From the IMG/VR virus record IMGVR_UViG_3300032050_000206, positions 1 to 50,133 of that record: 50,133 nucleotides of DNA; one strand, given 5' to 3'. The translations under genes and the position numbers were made by a program. The notes under the pieces were generated by a model. It worked only from the letters and a program-made list of their open reading frames with translations. It was not told the origin of the DNA and did no database searches. Below, piece by piece: positions 18,001 through 24,573 of the stretch (its first letter is position 1; each line of letters starts with the position of its first letter). The stretch is from a virus.

Positions 18001-19508
18001 GCAGCCCGATGGCTAACGTGATGCAGGGCTGGAGGGCGTACAAGGACAACCGTGCCGAGGCATTGGTGGGCGGTGGTCTGTTCTCGCTAGGCAACGCCTT
18101 TGACGGCGACCGGTCTGCTGCGGTCAAGCGCCTCATCAACAAGGGTGCTGACAAGGCTGACATCCTGACGACGCAAGAGAAAGCTACTGCGTGGTTCAAG
18201 AAGTTCCAAGACAAGTACGACGAAGTGTCGGATGCGTCCGAGAATGCGAACCGCATTGCCCTGTATGAACAGATGAGGGCGAAGGGTGCGACGCACCTCG
18301 AGGCTGCTTACGCTGCTCGTGACTTGCAGGACTTTGGGTTGCAGGGATCGTGGGTGGCCATTCGTTATGCGGCCATGCTGCTGCCGTACTTCAACGCTCG
18401 CTTGCAGGGTATGTACAAGCTGGGCCGCGACGGGATCACGCCGAACCTCGAGGTGCTGTTGGGCACAGCAGACGACAACGCTCGACAGAAAGCAGCCAAG
18501 TTCAACGTGGTTCTGGGTGCGGTAACGCTGGCTGGTCTGGCGTTGTATCTGTCCCAGAAAGACGACGACGATTGGAAGAAGCGGGAAGAGTGGGATCGGG
18601 ATTCGTTCTTCTGGTTCAAGATCCCCGGCACCAAGCACATCGTGCGGGTACCAAAGCCCTTCGAGATGGGTGCGGTAGCGTCGGTGATCGAGCGGTTTAC
18701 CGAACAGATCGTGGACTCGGAAGCTGAGGGCAAGGTGTTTGGGGCGCGGCTGCTGGCCATCCTCCACGACAACCTTGCGATTAACCCGATCCCGCAGGTG
18801 GTTCGTCCGCTCTACGACATTGCGCGTAACAAAGACGGCTTCACGGATCGCCCGATTGAGTCCACCGGCAAGGAACGTCTGTCGCCGGAGATGCGGGTCA
18901 ACCCGAACACCTCGGCTGCGGCAGTGGGTCTGGGCAAGATCAACGCGATGTTTGCGAACTTCGCTTCAGCGGTGACAGGTGGTGCGGTCAACGCCGACAA
19001 CATGAAGCTCTCGCCGATCCAGTACGACTATCTGTTGAGGGGCTATCTGGGCTGGCTTGGCACGGTGATCGAGACCACGTCCAACGTAGCGGCGCGTCCG
19101 TTTAAGGCTGGCGAGACGCCGGACATGAAGGTCGATGACATCTTGGTGGTAGGCAACTTCGTCAAGGAAGTGCCGTCGTCCCAGTCCAAGTACACCACCA
19201 GCTTCTACGAGAACGCCAAACAGATTGCCACGGCTAACGCGGACTACCGTGCTTATCTAGCGGCGGGTCGGATAGATGAGGCGAAGGAAGTGCTCGATGC
19301 CAAGCGCGACCTGATTGTGCTGAACAAGCTGTACACGAACATGGAGGACAAGTTGTCCACGATCTCCAAGCGGATGCAGATGATTAACGACGACGAACGG
19401 ATGTCCGGCGAGGAGAAGCGGCTCGAGCTGGACAGGCTGGCTGCCTTGCGGATCGAGCTGGCTCGCCGGGTGGAAGAGGTCAGGATCTCTCGTAAGAAAG
19501 GTGAATGA
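12087..19508 (+). CDS. Giant polyvalent internal virion protein (2473 residues)
   Basis: Phage polyvalent proteins combine many effector domains and are thought to be injected with the DNA. In order: a twice-repeated FKFDLYGG motif near residues 60 and 85; a glycine/alanine-rich, membrane-active-looking region (about 190-450); a ParB-like segment with DLNDGNHR near 773; a charged KE-rich linker (about 800-940) carrying an overprinted gene; a zincin-like site HEVAGH at 1072-1077; a module with LEELQSQRG near 1395 seen in other polyvalent proteins; and a C-terminal part resembling the LPD38 domain (about 1950-2280) with a hydrophobic stretch near 2140-2157. It likely forms part of the ejected core and may protect incoming DNA or disarm host proteins. 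Domain names are from motif recall only. Confidence 0.75.
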   Translation: MEPLRLGRVPDPLGLGTNEFEEPGANLFKSSGEAYRQDVAPRTRESAPVQLAQAPQAGSFKFDLYGGPSQPAASPPAPAKKDGVFKFDLYGGEAKPEVAPAKPAVEQGDTSRGFSAALGQTPALLKGAVGFAGAAGEKTFGEGGMFTALKKYGLEGYKKGMGEIEARAKETDDVTVAWDKAKQGDLGALVDWAQYGVGYLGGNIVETVGTSVLGGLVGGAMTGPAAPVGATGGAVAGVVGKEAVKGVAKNLIEGMVAKEAAKLAEKAGVETATDVMVRQATKNVAKSIGAGTALAGSAIIKETGGIYAEREEQAKKEGRELDGGDLARVFGAGVVAGMSEMVVDKLGLDVAAGKIKIPGGGRVGRAFVGGVAGVGIEGGQELFQTAVERAGAGQALTGEEAMRDYINSFALGGLGGGTVGAISGALRSGKQDSDTVRKLLDDAQKEMSSDDGRAEVFTAMMNDEKLRPILEANNIQSGDDPRFQSVITRAISTQKMLAELEAPTPQQQEAKRKEREADVQAAFGDTASTAVGSNMGANEPLIQRESVTPNEETKTLEGVAQPVSLPGTDQQTVTDQQTGTLAMSGEDLVSAKQGFQVLPAFSTGGTPLANRFVSMNQAETFLFGPVNKETGEREGGYASSVEDMEFQIRQGKRSKETGGGTFYFIEGRAKPADVTATAAPTTATAAPTTPAPGSFDFPIANVRRPNGAIGNQGVTESRVFDVLTNVAGMNLKGDMSMREMVDAFKADSQAQQRLRDFTAQNPAVVTALPDGSFDLNDGNHRTFLLNQIGDETVRAVIKNQPTTGGTNATQTGTQQQGGQPERRGTDVGVPTEGKDRKQQTTKQASSTEASAGNRTEQGGTKQKTVTKTEPKKTVEQEIKEKQKSKRTKTTKVDEKTEPTKRDEEQKKADEKIGKQKADPKKVIEDWEDNDDGQSPHVAWDNLSDEAKKMWTEAVEDGYNNIMTHDLIVDGEAKNARVAREPKARPMFRQTKGGKGMSVEAVGTFVDRMVKAWKNVPAINIVQSEKDLPEVLQRFITRAEANGKVPGIYWRGEVYLIADSLVDNRDVGITVMHEVAGHFGLRSILGENFGKTMDQIYDGNATVRKLADAMMKKEGLTRQEAVEEVLADMAQDRASPNREFLAALRQLFAAIRKWARDTLGVTYMSDNDVREIVANARRFVVSGEQEVATTEAEPALARQKGAPTFYSQLERETRGAKQEKATAKDWKAILSKLPGVKKEEVEWTGVDNWLDLPAQQNRQITKQEVLNWIAGNKLRLNDVLLYGRGRFLSEGELVTMYEEQFVGREEEMPLDPYTQDRETLLDELGLASSETGTKHAQLTLKGGREYAELALMEVSGKTKPYKRSDEIHMGDVTKGRAIGWLRMKIRKDKQGNDVLFLEELQSQRGQDMGKGFDVPPAPFVGDTRAWTALLLKRAIAYAQEQGIDRIAWTTGEQQNERYKFPGDELLYTLNKADNTYKLTVARQGREIHTAEGVSPEKLKEYVGEKSSEYITNRDNSYVEDDKTASGVIRGDDLKLMAANLAPYYNQTVPSVSKDIIKKYGGSVEVMELEDTGKQLGFVIPESLRQIVAEDGLPMFRRKDYEAQYADLPESTRQIALAKGHYSPPSIRERLESLKPNLWLRVVQGTFDRFRSVRDIDMKAYIMLRMSSATDGAVEGLLHYGQVFNDDGALNVKKGTKGLIEIMRPLGGETDRFLLWLAANRASNLAKEERERFFKPDEIKALQKLNAGSMKDGKSRYAVYAEVQRQMNELNKSVLELARDTGLIDAAAFKRFSEDVWYVPFYRQMDEDGTLSAANTSSAAVGQYLSKKLKGSERPLNDLMQNVLMNWSHILSASMKNAAANETLKAASSMNGVVSRLTQVDNRFGKDAAGNVVALKYAVKVMENGKEVYYNIEDEFLLASLDAVASIPSYGMWTTLGREAKTTLTRLISLSPTFKINNLIRDSIQSIGLSELSGSPMANVMQGWRAYKDNRAEALVGGGLFSLGNAFDGDRSAAVKRLINKGADKADILTTQEKATAWFKKFQDKYDEVSDASENANRIALYEQMRAKGATHLEAAYAARDLQDFGLQGSWVAIRYAAMLLPYFNARLQGMYKLGRDGITPNLEVLLGTADDNARQKAAKFNVVLGAVTLAGLALYLSQKDDDDWKKREEWDRDSFFWFKIPGTKHIVRVPKPFEMGAVASVIERFTEQIVDSEAEGKVFGARLLAILHDNLAINPIPQVVRPLYDIARNKDGFTDRPIESTGKERLSPEMRVNPNTSAAAVGLGKINAMFANFASAVTGGAVNADNMKLSPIQYDYLLRGYLGWLGTVIETTSNVAARPFKAGETPDMKVDDILVVGNFVKEVPSSQSKYTTSFYENAKQIATANADYRAYLAAGRIDEAKEVLDAKRDLIVLNKLYTNMEDKLSTISKRMQMINDDERMSGEEKRLELDRLAALRIELARRVEEVRISRKKGE
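14506..14682 (+). CDS. DUF6496-like small basic protein overprinted inside the polyvalent gene
   Basis: This 58-residue gene lies in another forward frame within the giant gene. Its ATG is preceded five bases upstream by a strong AGGAGG, and it reads MPLKQGRSNKVVSQNVGELM, then NKQAALKQAQAIALSKAGRS and a lysine-rich end. That is the usual pattern of the short DUF6496-type phage proteins (MPLK.G.S..VIS.N... followed by KQAVAIALSKAG), which are normally free-standing genes. The host frame here encodes a low-complexity linker rich in Q, T, K and E. Both the ribosome binding site and the family match argue for real expression. Its function is unknown. Confidence 0.75.
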   Translation: MPLKQGRSNKVVSQNVGELMSAYQRKGKIGNSKPPNKQAALKQAQAIALSKAGRSKKP

Positions 19509-19897
19509 TGGGCTACACGAAACCGGGGCTTCGGGAGAGGCTCAAGAACCAGATCATGGGTGAGGCGGTGGCTGGCACGAAGGCTGGCCAATGGTCTGCC
19601 CGGAAGGCGCAGGTGCTGGCGCAGCGGTACGAAGACAAGGGCGGCGGCTACACGGGCAAGAAGACGGAGGCCCAGAAGTCGCTGTCTAGTTGGACAGACG
19701 AGAAGTGGCGGACGAAGTCCGGTCAGCCCTCGAGCAAGACTGGGGAGCGGTACCTTCCGGAGAAGGCCATCAAGTCTCTAACGCCTGCCGAGTATGCTGC
19801 GACCACTGACGCCAAGCGTAAGGGTGCAGCCAAGGGGAAACAGTTCGTCCCTCAGCCTAAGCAGATCGCCAAGAAGACGGCCAAGTTCCGCGACTGA
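19505..19897 (+). CDS. Small basic protein, DUF5872-like
   Basis: This 130-residue, lysine-rich protein starts at an ATG overlapping the polyvalent stop (ATGA). The core SSWTDEKWRTKSGQPS, then TGERYLPEKAIKSLTP and a basic C-terminus, fits the DUF5872-type family as I remember it. It is the last gene of the late transcript and ends at the edge of attP. A DNA-binding or packaging-related role is possible from its charge, but no function is established. Confidence 0.7.
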   Translation: MMGYTKPGLRERLKNQIMGEAVAGTKAGQWSARKAQVLAQRYEDKGGGYTGKKTEAQKSLSSWTDEKWRTKSGQPSSKTGERYLPEKAIKSLTPAEYAATTDAKRKGAAKGKQFVPQPKQIAKKTAKFRD

Positions 19898-19914
19898 CTG
19901 TGCCAATTTTGTGC
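19897..19914 (+). repeat. Left copy of 18-base repeat flanking attP
   Basis: This 18-base sequence (ACTGTGCCAATTTTGTGC) recurs with a single change at 20131-20148, on the other side of the tRNA-derived core. Each copy contains two TGTGC elements 11 bases apart. The place fits an arm-type binding site for the tyrosine recombinase or its accessory factors. Confidence 0.6.
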
Positions 19915-20034
19915 CACGACTTTTGTTTTGTAGTTTGTTTTTATAGGCAGGAATCAGTAGGAACAAGTGCCGCTTGATCGTACAGAAAAGCGCCTAAGTC
20001 GTTGATTATTGTAGGAAAAATACGGAAACTGGTT

Positions 20035-20096
<62 letters not shown>

Positions 20097-20097
20097 T

Positions 20098-21135
20098 TTA
20101 CACCACTAACCTCATCCTGTTTCGAGGTTCACTGTGCCGATTTTGTGCTTCTACAAATTGGCGCAGTGATTCCACATCATGATGGGCGTACTTCATTACC
20201 ATTTGAATCGTCTCCCACCCACCGAGCTTTTGCAAAACATGCAACGGACAACCCGCCTTCACCATGTCCGTCGCCCACGTATGACGCAAGTCGTGCCAAC
20301 GGAAATTGTGAATGCCAGCCTTGTCCAAAATTGCCTTCCACTCCACATGCTGCAACGACGAGATCGGAAAACCTTGGCAGGTAAACACAAACTCAGGATG
20401 CCTATTCAACTGCTCACGTAACACCACCATCGCCTCCTCCGACAACGGTATGCAAAACTCATTACCGTTCTTGAAGTAAGACCCCGGCACCGTCAATGTG
20501 CGCGACCCCATGTCTACCCAACTCCAACGCATTCCCACCACGTTTGATTGACGAAGCCCGGTGGCCAACGACAAACGAATCAGCGCAGCCCAATGCTCCG
20601 GTGCCGCACCCAACAGTCTGGCTCGCTCCTGCAAGCTCAACCAACGGATACGTACCTTCGGCTCCCGATACTCCTCGATCTTCGGCGCACGAATAATCCA
20701 ACCCGCCTTCGCCGCAGCATTCAAGCACGCCCGTAAAGCCGACAGATAACGATTCAAGGTCGCCGGTTTAGGGCTACCCATGTGCGTTTTCTCTTTGGCC
20801 TTGTCATTGATTGCCGCAACAATCTTCGCCTCGTCAATCTTTTGCAAAGTGACGTTGTTGAATTTTGCTGCCCACCAGCCAAGCTGCTGCCGGTAACATT
20901 CCACTGAGCGCAGATTCTCCAAATCCTTCTTGTCCAGAAAGTGATCTACCGCTTCCTGAAAAGGACGATCAGGAGCCACACCCAGCTTGTGCGCCTCAAT
21001 CAACTCATGCTTGCGTCTTGCCTCAATCTTTTCTGCCAGCTTCTTATCGGTGGTCTTTGCGCTTTCCCGTACTAGCGTGCCATTGGCATCGGTAAAGCGG
21101 TACCACCAATTGTTACCTCTCTTGTAAAGAGCCAT
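20098..21135 (-). CDS. int: Tyrosine-recombinase integrase
   Basis: This 345-residue integrase has the usual three parts: an N-terminal arm-binding domain (YKRGNNWWYRF), a SAM-like core-binding domain (about 60-150) and a C-terminal catalytic domain. Catalytic residues are visible: Arg195 in ATGLRQSN, Lys222 in FKNGN, His281 and Arg284 in HDLRHTWA, Trp307 in LGGWE and the nucleophile Tyr316 in MKYAHHD. It catalyses integration into and, with an excisionase, excision from the tRNA-Ser gene. The stop lies two bases from the attP core. It reads leftward, downstream of the small excisionase operon. Confidence 0.96.
   Translation of the reverse strand: MALYKRGNNWWYRFTDANGTLVRESAKTTDKKLAEKIEARRKHELIEAHKLGVAPDRPFQEAVDHFLDKKDLENLRSVECYRQQLGWWAAKFNNVTLQKIDEAKIVAAINDKAKEKTHMGSPKPATLNRYLSALRACLNAAAKAGWIIRAPKIEEYREPKVRIRWLSLQERARLLGAAPEHWAALIRLSLATGLRQSNVVGMRWSWVDMGSRTLTVPGSYFKNGNEFCIPLSEEAMVVLREQLNRHPEFVFTCQGFPISSLQHVEWKAILDKAGIHNFRWHDLRHTWATDMVKAGCPLHVLQKLGGWETIQMVMKYAHHDVESLRQFVEAQNRHSEPRNRMRLVV
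20131..20148 (+). repeat. Right copy of 18-base repeat flanking attP
   Basis: This is the partner of the repeat at 19897-19914, with one substitution (ACTGTGCCGATTTTGTGC). It lies inside the last codons of the integrase gene, so the integrase C-terminus is constrained by a probable binding site. The two copies are 234 bases apart in direct orientation. Confidence 0.6.
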
Positions 21136-21158
21136 CGTCGTTCTCCCGATGATGGCGC

Positions 21159-21362
21159 TTAACTACCCGACCAAGCGGCGGCTTCATTCTTGTGCTTTTC
21201 GATGTAGGCGTCAACATCCTCGGTGAATGCCCTCCAGCGACCTACGCCGTTTAGCTTAAACACAGGCAAGCGCCCCTCTTTCGCCCAGCGACGCGCTGTC
21301 TCATAACAGACGCCGATGCGCTTTGCGATTTCTCGCAATCCAATTGTTGTCTTTTCACTCAT
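21159..21362 (-). CDS. xis: Excisionase-like helix-turn-helix protein
   Basis: This 67-residue protein has a MerR/excisionase-type winged helix: LREIAKRIGVCYETARRWAK forms the helix-turn-helix and GRLPVFKLNGVGRWR the wing, followed by a short helix. Directly upstream of the integrase, this suggests the directionality factor for excision. The chosen ATG overlaps the stop of the small membrane gene upstream (ATGA). A longer upstream extension of the frame is cysteine-rich and unlike coding sequence, so I rejected it. Confidence 0.8.
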   Translation of the reverse strand: MSEKTTIGLREIAKRIGVCYETARRWAKEGRLPVFKLNGVGRWRAFTEDVDAYIEKHKNEAAAWSGS

Positions 21363-21499
21363 AGTTCTATCACCCATCTCGCAACACGAATGCTCAACCC
21401 CACAAAAAGCCCAACGGCAGCCCATCCCGCCGTCAGTGTCGCCATGACACCAAGAGCACCAAGCAACAGCCGACCTACTTTTGTCAGATCCTCTTGCAT
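21359..21499 (-). CDS. 46-residue membrane protein
   Basis: This short gene encodes MQEDLTKVGRLLLG followed by a hydrophobic stretch (VMATLTAGWAAVGLFVGLSI) and a short basic-amphipathic end. It overlaps the upstream gene by 16 bases and the excisionase start by four, so it is translationally coupled to both. No good ribosome binding site is seen, only a run of nine G residues just before the ATG. A small inner-membrane protein of unknown role is the best reading. Confidence 0.6.
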   Translation of the reverse strand: MQEDLTKVGRLLLGALGVMATLTAGWAAVGLFVGLSIRVARWVIEL

Positions 21500-21711
21500 G
21501 CCCCCCCCCAGCAGTCGTTATTGTATTGAGGCTCCTTGATGTCAATGTCCTGCACAATCTCAAGATTGCCTTCAAAGTGATAACCAGCACCACGCAAGAA
21601 ACGCTCGAAAGCGCCAACGACTTCGGGTAACGATGTAGTGTGAATGGTTAATGTAATGGTCTCGCTTGGTTCCTTGACCGTTGCGGAAGTAAATGTAATG
21701 TAGTCGTTCAT
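21484..21711 (-). CDS. Small hypothetical protein
   Basis: This 75-residue protein (MNDYITFTSATVKEPSETIT at the start) has alternating beta and helical segments and ends in GGACKRI. The ATG at 21711 is preferred to an upstream TTG. Near its 3' end the coding strand has nine consecutive G residues, which makes length change or ribosomal slippage possible. It belongs to the leftward recombination operon. No function is recognised. Confidence 0.6.
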   Translation of the reverse strand: MNDYITFTSATVKEPSETITLTIHTTSLPEVVGAFERFLRGAGYHFEGNLEIVQDIDIKEPQYNNDCWGGACKRI

Positions 21712-21728
21712 AATCAAGCCCAAAGCGT

Positions 21729-21914
21729 TTAGTGTTTAGCCGTGTGGTCATCTGTGCTTTCATTCTGTTCAACCGCTGGTTCTGACCGTTGCTGACTGTT
21801 GACCTCGTTGATGATGTAGTCCAATAGTTGTCTAACCTCACCGTGCGGACGCATGTCGAGGCCGCGCAGAATTATGTTGATCTGTTCAATAGTAAATTGC
21901 AGTTTGAAATTCAT
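21729..21914 (-). CDS. Small hypothetical protein
   Basis: This 61-residue protein (MNFKLQFTIEQINIILRGLD) is preceded by a strong AGGAGGAAAC ribosome binding site. It looks like a compact helical protein with a polar, acidic tail (VEQNESTDDHTAKH). The start pattern, with two strands followed by a helix ending in a plea for oligomeric contact (RPHGEVRQLLDYI), is seen in small phage proteins of unknown function. It lies between the MazG-like gene and the excisionase group. Confidence 0.65.
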   Translation of the reverse strand: MNFKLQFTIEQINIILRGLDMRPHGEVRQLLDYIINEVNSQQRSEPAVEQNESTDDHTAKH

Positions 21915-21922
21915 GTTTCCTC

Positions 21923-22240
21923 CTATTGGTGTTGAAGGTCGGCTTCTTTAATGAAGACGCCATCGACCATCTTGCCCTTGCGATCTTTAATCTCGTCGTA
22001 GGCCATATCGACGCAGTCTTCGAGAGTGACGTTATCCTGTAGCTGTTCGATCAGGATGGCCAGCACCACGACCACGTCTCCGGCACTGTCGAGCACCTTG
22101 CGTTTGTCGTTGCGAGCAATCGCTGCGGCCAGCTCACCCACCTCCTCGGTCAGCTTCAGCATCTGCTTGTCTTGCGTGCTGCCAATCACAAGATTGCGAG
22201 CGTGTGCCCAGCCTCGGATCTTGCGCAGTGTTTCGTCCAT
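21923..22240 (-). CDS. MazG-like nucleotide pyrophosphohydrolase
   Basis: This 105-residue protein has the all-alpha NTP pyrophosphohydrolase pattern: the metal-binding EEVGE in LKLTEEVGELAAAIAR and, after one helix, DSAGDVVVVL in place of the usual ExxD. Such enzymes hydrolyse (d)NTPs or alarmones to monophosphates. The second metal motif has Ser instead of Glu at the first position, as in some phage MazG-like proteins, so activity is likely but unproven. The ATG follows the SSB-tailed gene by seven bases; an upstream extension of the frame is arginine/serine-rich noise and was dropped. Confidence 0.8.
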   Translation of the reverse strand: MDETLRKIRGWAHARNLVIGSTQDKQMLKLTEEVGELAAAIARNDKRKVLDSAGDVVVVLAILIEQLQDNVTLEDCVDMAYDEIKDRKGKMVDGVFIKEADLQHQ

Positions 22241-22247
22241 GCGCACC

Positions 22248-22574
22248 TCAGAACGGAATTTCGTCGTTGAACTCGCGTTCAGTGCGACGCTCATCGCGGC
22301 GGTCGTCACGACGATCATCGTCACGCGGACGACGTGCCGGGTAGCGACTGGCGTTGGTGCGACGCGGCTGCTGCTCTTCGTCCATCGGCTGCACTGACAG
22401 GCTGAAATACTTCTCGCCTGCAAGCTTGCTGCCTTCCTTGCCGACCTTGATCCAAGCCGACAGCCAATAGTCCACGCCACCGACGTTGACTTTGCCGCGA
22501 TAGTCCGGATGACTGTCCTTCTCTTTGCGGTGGTTCTTGGCAAGCATTCCCGAGTTTGAATTGTCGTAAGCCAT
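22248..22574 (-). CDS. Recombination-associated protein with SSB-like C-terminal tip
   Basis: This 108-residue protein has a beta-rich N-terminal domain (DYRGKVNVGGVDYWLSAWIK, then KYFSLSVQPM), an arginine/aspartate-rich disordered linker and the end EFNDEIPF. That closely copies the acidic tip of bacterial SSB (DDDIPF), which recruits replication and repair proteins. Directly next to the exonuclease and annealing protein, it is probably a phage ssDNA-binding or partner-recruiting protein. The OB-fold identity is inferred rather than seen. Confidence 0.65.
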   Translation of the reverse strand: MAYDNSNSGMLAKNHRKEKDSHPDYRGKVNVGGVDYWLSAWIKVGKEGSKLAGEKYFSLSVQPMDEEQQPRRTNASRYPARRPRDDDRRDDRRDERRTEREFNDEIPF

Positions 22575-23192
22575 TTAACTTCCTCCTTCGTAGATCAGTT
22601 CGACGTCAACTTTTGGTACATCTTTCTCTTTTACCTTCTTGTCCCGGGGTGGTTCGATCTTCGCTTGCACCCACGTCCAGAAGTCTGCGAGGCGCAGGTG
22701 TAGCCAGTCCCAGTATTCGGTAGACCTAGCCACCCTCCACACTTTCATGTTCTCCGGTGTCCAACAGATGAATGCTGCCCACTGTCTGTTCGTGATCTCG
22801 AGTTGTCCCTGAACCTGCGCCATGTAATAGATCGGGATCGCGTCGTAGAGCTGTTGGCTGTACGGGCACTTGACCTCGCCTAGCCCGTCGTCGTTAATCA
22901 GGATGTCCGGGGAACAGCCCAACCATTTGTGCGCCGGGTGTTTCACGAACCCCACGACCTCGATCACGGGCGACGGCAGAGAGTGCTTGACGAAGGATTG
23001 AACAGCATTGCCTTCGTTCTCCTCACCCCACTGGGTAGCAGGGTTCCCCTCAAAGGTCTCGAGCTTCATCGTCCTGCGCCACAGTTGCTGGCGCGAACCC
23101 GGCCCCATGCCTGCGGCCTGACCGAACGTCGAGGCAGTGAGCTTGCCCTCGCGCTCCTTGAACCACTCGGCACTACGCTGGGGCGCGTTCAT
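22575..23192 (-). CDS. YqaJ-family recombination exonuclease
   Basis: This 205-residue protein is a lambda-exonuclease-like PD-(D/E)xK nuclease. The start RSAEWFKEREGKLTASTFG is diagnostic, as is GCSPDILINDDGLGEVKCPY, which holds the catalytic Asp and the E-V-K triad, followed by YYMAQVQGQLEIT. It should resect duplex DNA 5' to 3' to make single strands for the annealing protein encoded directly upstream, with which it overlaps by four bases. Together they form a two-component phage recombinase. Confidence 0.93.
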   Translation of the reverse strand: MNAPQRSAEWFKEREGKLTASTFGQAAGMGPGSRQQLWRRTMKLETFEGNPATQWGEENEGNAVQSFVKHSLPSPVIEVVGFVKHPAHKWLGCSPDILINDDGLGEVKCPYSQQLYDAIPIYYMAQVQGQLEITNRQWAAFICWTPENMKVWRVARSTEYWDWLHLRLADFWTWVQAKIEPPRDKKVKEKDVPKVDVELIYEGGS

Positions 23193-23794
23193 TCCAGTCC
23201 CTTCGATAGCGCAATCGAGTACTCCTCACAGATTTCCTTCAGCTTGGGATTTAGTGCTGCGTAGACCTTGCGCAGATCGGCGATGCTTTCGGCGTTGGCC
23301 AGCAGCTCCTTAGCCTGCGTCACCTCTTCGGCGGTCACCTCGGGAACCGGCGGCTCAGGTTTTTTCTCTTCCTCCGGCAGATCCTCTCCGGCGTAGATGT
23401 ACAGACCCAGCCCGTGCAAGGCGATGGCTTTGGCCAGACACCGCTGCATTGCAGTGTTGACCTCAAAGCTGTTGGGACGAGGGATGGGTTTGTTCCGATA
23501 GTCCATTACCGGAAGCTGCGCGGTGCGTTCCACGCCGAAGGCGCGGACGGTGCAGAACACCATTGCGGTGTCGCCGATCCTGACGTAAGGCACGTCGTCT
23601 TCGATTAGACGGCCTTCGACATCGTAGGATTTTTCTTTACCAAACTTGTACTCCCACGTCGCAGCGGGATCTCGCTGGAGCAGTTGGTCAACTGCAAACA
23701 CCCAGCTCAAGTACGAGAGGTTGTTCTTCTTCTCGATGTACTCGTTGACGTTGACCGCCCGAAGCTTCGCAAAATTTGTCGCTTGATCTTCCAT
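23189..23794 (-). CDS. Single-strand annealing protein, DUF1071 (Sak-type)
   Basis: This 201-residue protein matches the DUF1071 family of Rad52-like annealing proteins: NLSYLSWVFAVDQLL near residue 25, an LPVMDYRNKPI segment and the signature NTAMQRCLAKAIALHGLGLY followed by AGEDLPEE. It should anneal complementary single strands produced by the YqaJ exonuclease, and it is the first gene after the operator region downstream of the repressor. The C-terminal 55 residues form a separate small helical domain. Confidence 0.9.
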   Translation of the reverse strand: MEDQATNFAKLRAVNVNEYIEKKNNLSYLSWVFAVDQLLQRDPAATWEYKFGKEKSYDVEGRLIEDDVPYVRIGDTAMVFCTVRAFGVERTAQLPVMDYRNKPIPRPNSFEVNTAMQRCLAKAIALHGLGLYIYAGEDLPEEEKKPEPPVPEVTAEEVTQAKELLANAESIADLRKVYAALNPKLKEICEEYSIALSKGLE

Positions 23795-23928
23795 ACAGTT
23801 CCTCCAAACAACTGAAACTTAGTTGTCCTCGAGAACTGATTATCACAATACTGAGTAGGAATGACAAGGATATTTGTGTTGAGATGCGCAAAATGTTGAA
23901 TACAAGTAGTTGTAATCACAGATTGTTG
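23795..23928 (-). promoter_or_regulatory. Left operator/promoter region of the recombination operon
   Basis: This 134-base gap between the repressor stop and the annealing gene holds three inverted repeats built from ACAA/TTGT half-sites. One is 19 bases with an 11-base spacer (23808-23826), one 14 bases with a six-base spacer (23864-23877) and one 12 bases with a four-base spacer (23902-23913, inside the palindrome TACAAGTAGTTGTA). The first two spacings recur upstream of the repressor. The layout suggests repressor binding sites over a leftward promoter, as at lambda OL. I could not place a convincing -35/-10 pair. Confidence 0.65.
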
Positions 23929-24573
23929 TTATTTTGGGATTGCGCCGTACAGCCGACGTTCAATCAAAACGCCAATTAACTGCACGTTTTTACCTGAGCG
24001 CACAGTATCGTAGTCCGGATTTATGGGCACGATCTCGTAGCCATCGCCACGCACGCGGTAAGTCCCTAGTGTCAGCAGTTCCTTATTGACCATCGCCAGC
24101 AGGGTGTCGCTTGGTCGCGGCACTGTTGATCGATCAAAAATCAAATGGTCGCCCACATGAACAGATGCGCCACTGAGGCTCAGGCTTGAGGATTCTTTAG
24201 CCCAGCATTCGCCGGGCGTTCCACGGTCTGTTAGCAGATAGCCCTGTGGCTCGGGTGTTTGGCCAAGTGCATAGCTGACGATCTTGTCGTGATCTCGGTA
24301 CACCGCGACCGAGTGCAAATTGTGTGGTGCCCCCTCAAACCGTAAGGCCACTGCTGGGTCGCGGGGATCGCCTTGCCCGGTGGCTAACCAATTCGGATTC
24401 ACCCCCAAGATGTCTGCAATCTTGATGGTGTAGCGCGAAGCGGTAGTCTCATGTTCGATGGCACAGATGTAGCTGATCGTCTGCTGCTTGGTACCTGCGG
24501 CACGCGCCAGTTCGGCCTGCGTCATGCCGCGATCCTTCAGGAGTTTTCTGATCCTAGACCCTAGTGTGTTCAT
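23929..24573 (-). CDS. CI-like phage repressor, HTH plus S24-type domain
   Basis: This 214-residue protein has an N-terminal XRE helix-turn-helix (about residues 16-38, GMTQAELARAAGTKQQTISY) and a C-terminal LexA/CI-type fold (GDHLIFD near 141 and IVPINPDY near 181). A serine at the expected nucleophile place is present (S132), but the usual catalytic Lys position is Gly170/Thr171 and no Ala-Gly or Cys-Gly cleavage pair is obvious in the linker. Self-cleavage may therefore be lost. The ATG, five bases from AGGAG, is preferred to an adjacent GTG. Operators flank both ends of the gene. Confidence 0.88.
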   Translation of the reverse strand: MNTLGSRIRKLLKDRGMTQAELARAAGTKQQTISYICAIEHETTASRYTIKIADILGVNPNWLATGQGDPRDPAVALRFEGAPHNLHSVAVYRDHDKIVSYALGQTPEPQGYLLTDRGTPGECWAKESSSLSLSGASVHVGDHLIFDRSTVPRPSDTLLAMVNKELLTLGTYRVRGDGYEIVPINPDYDTVRSGKNVQLIGVLIERRLYGAIPK

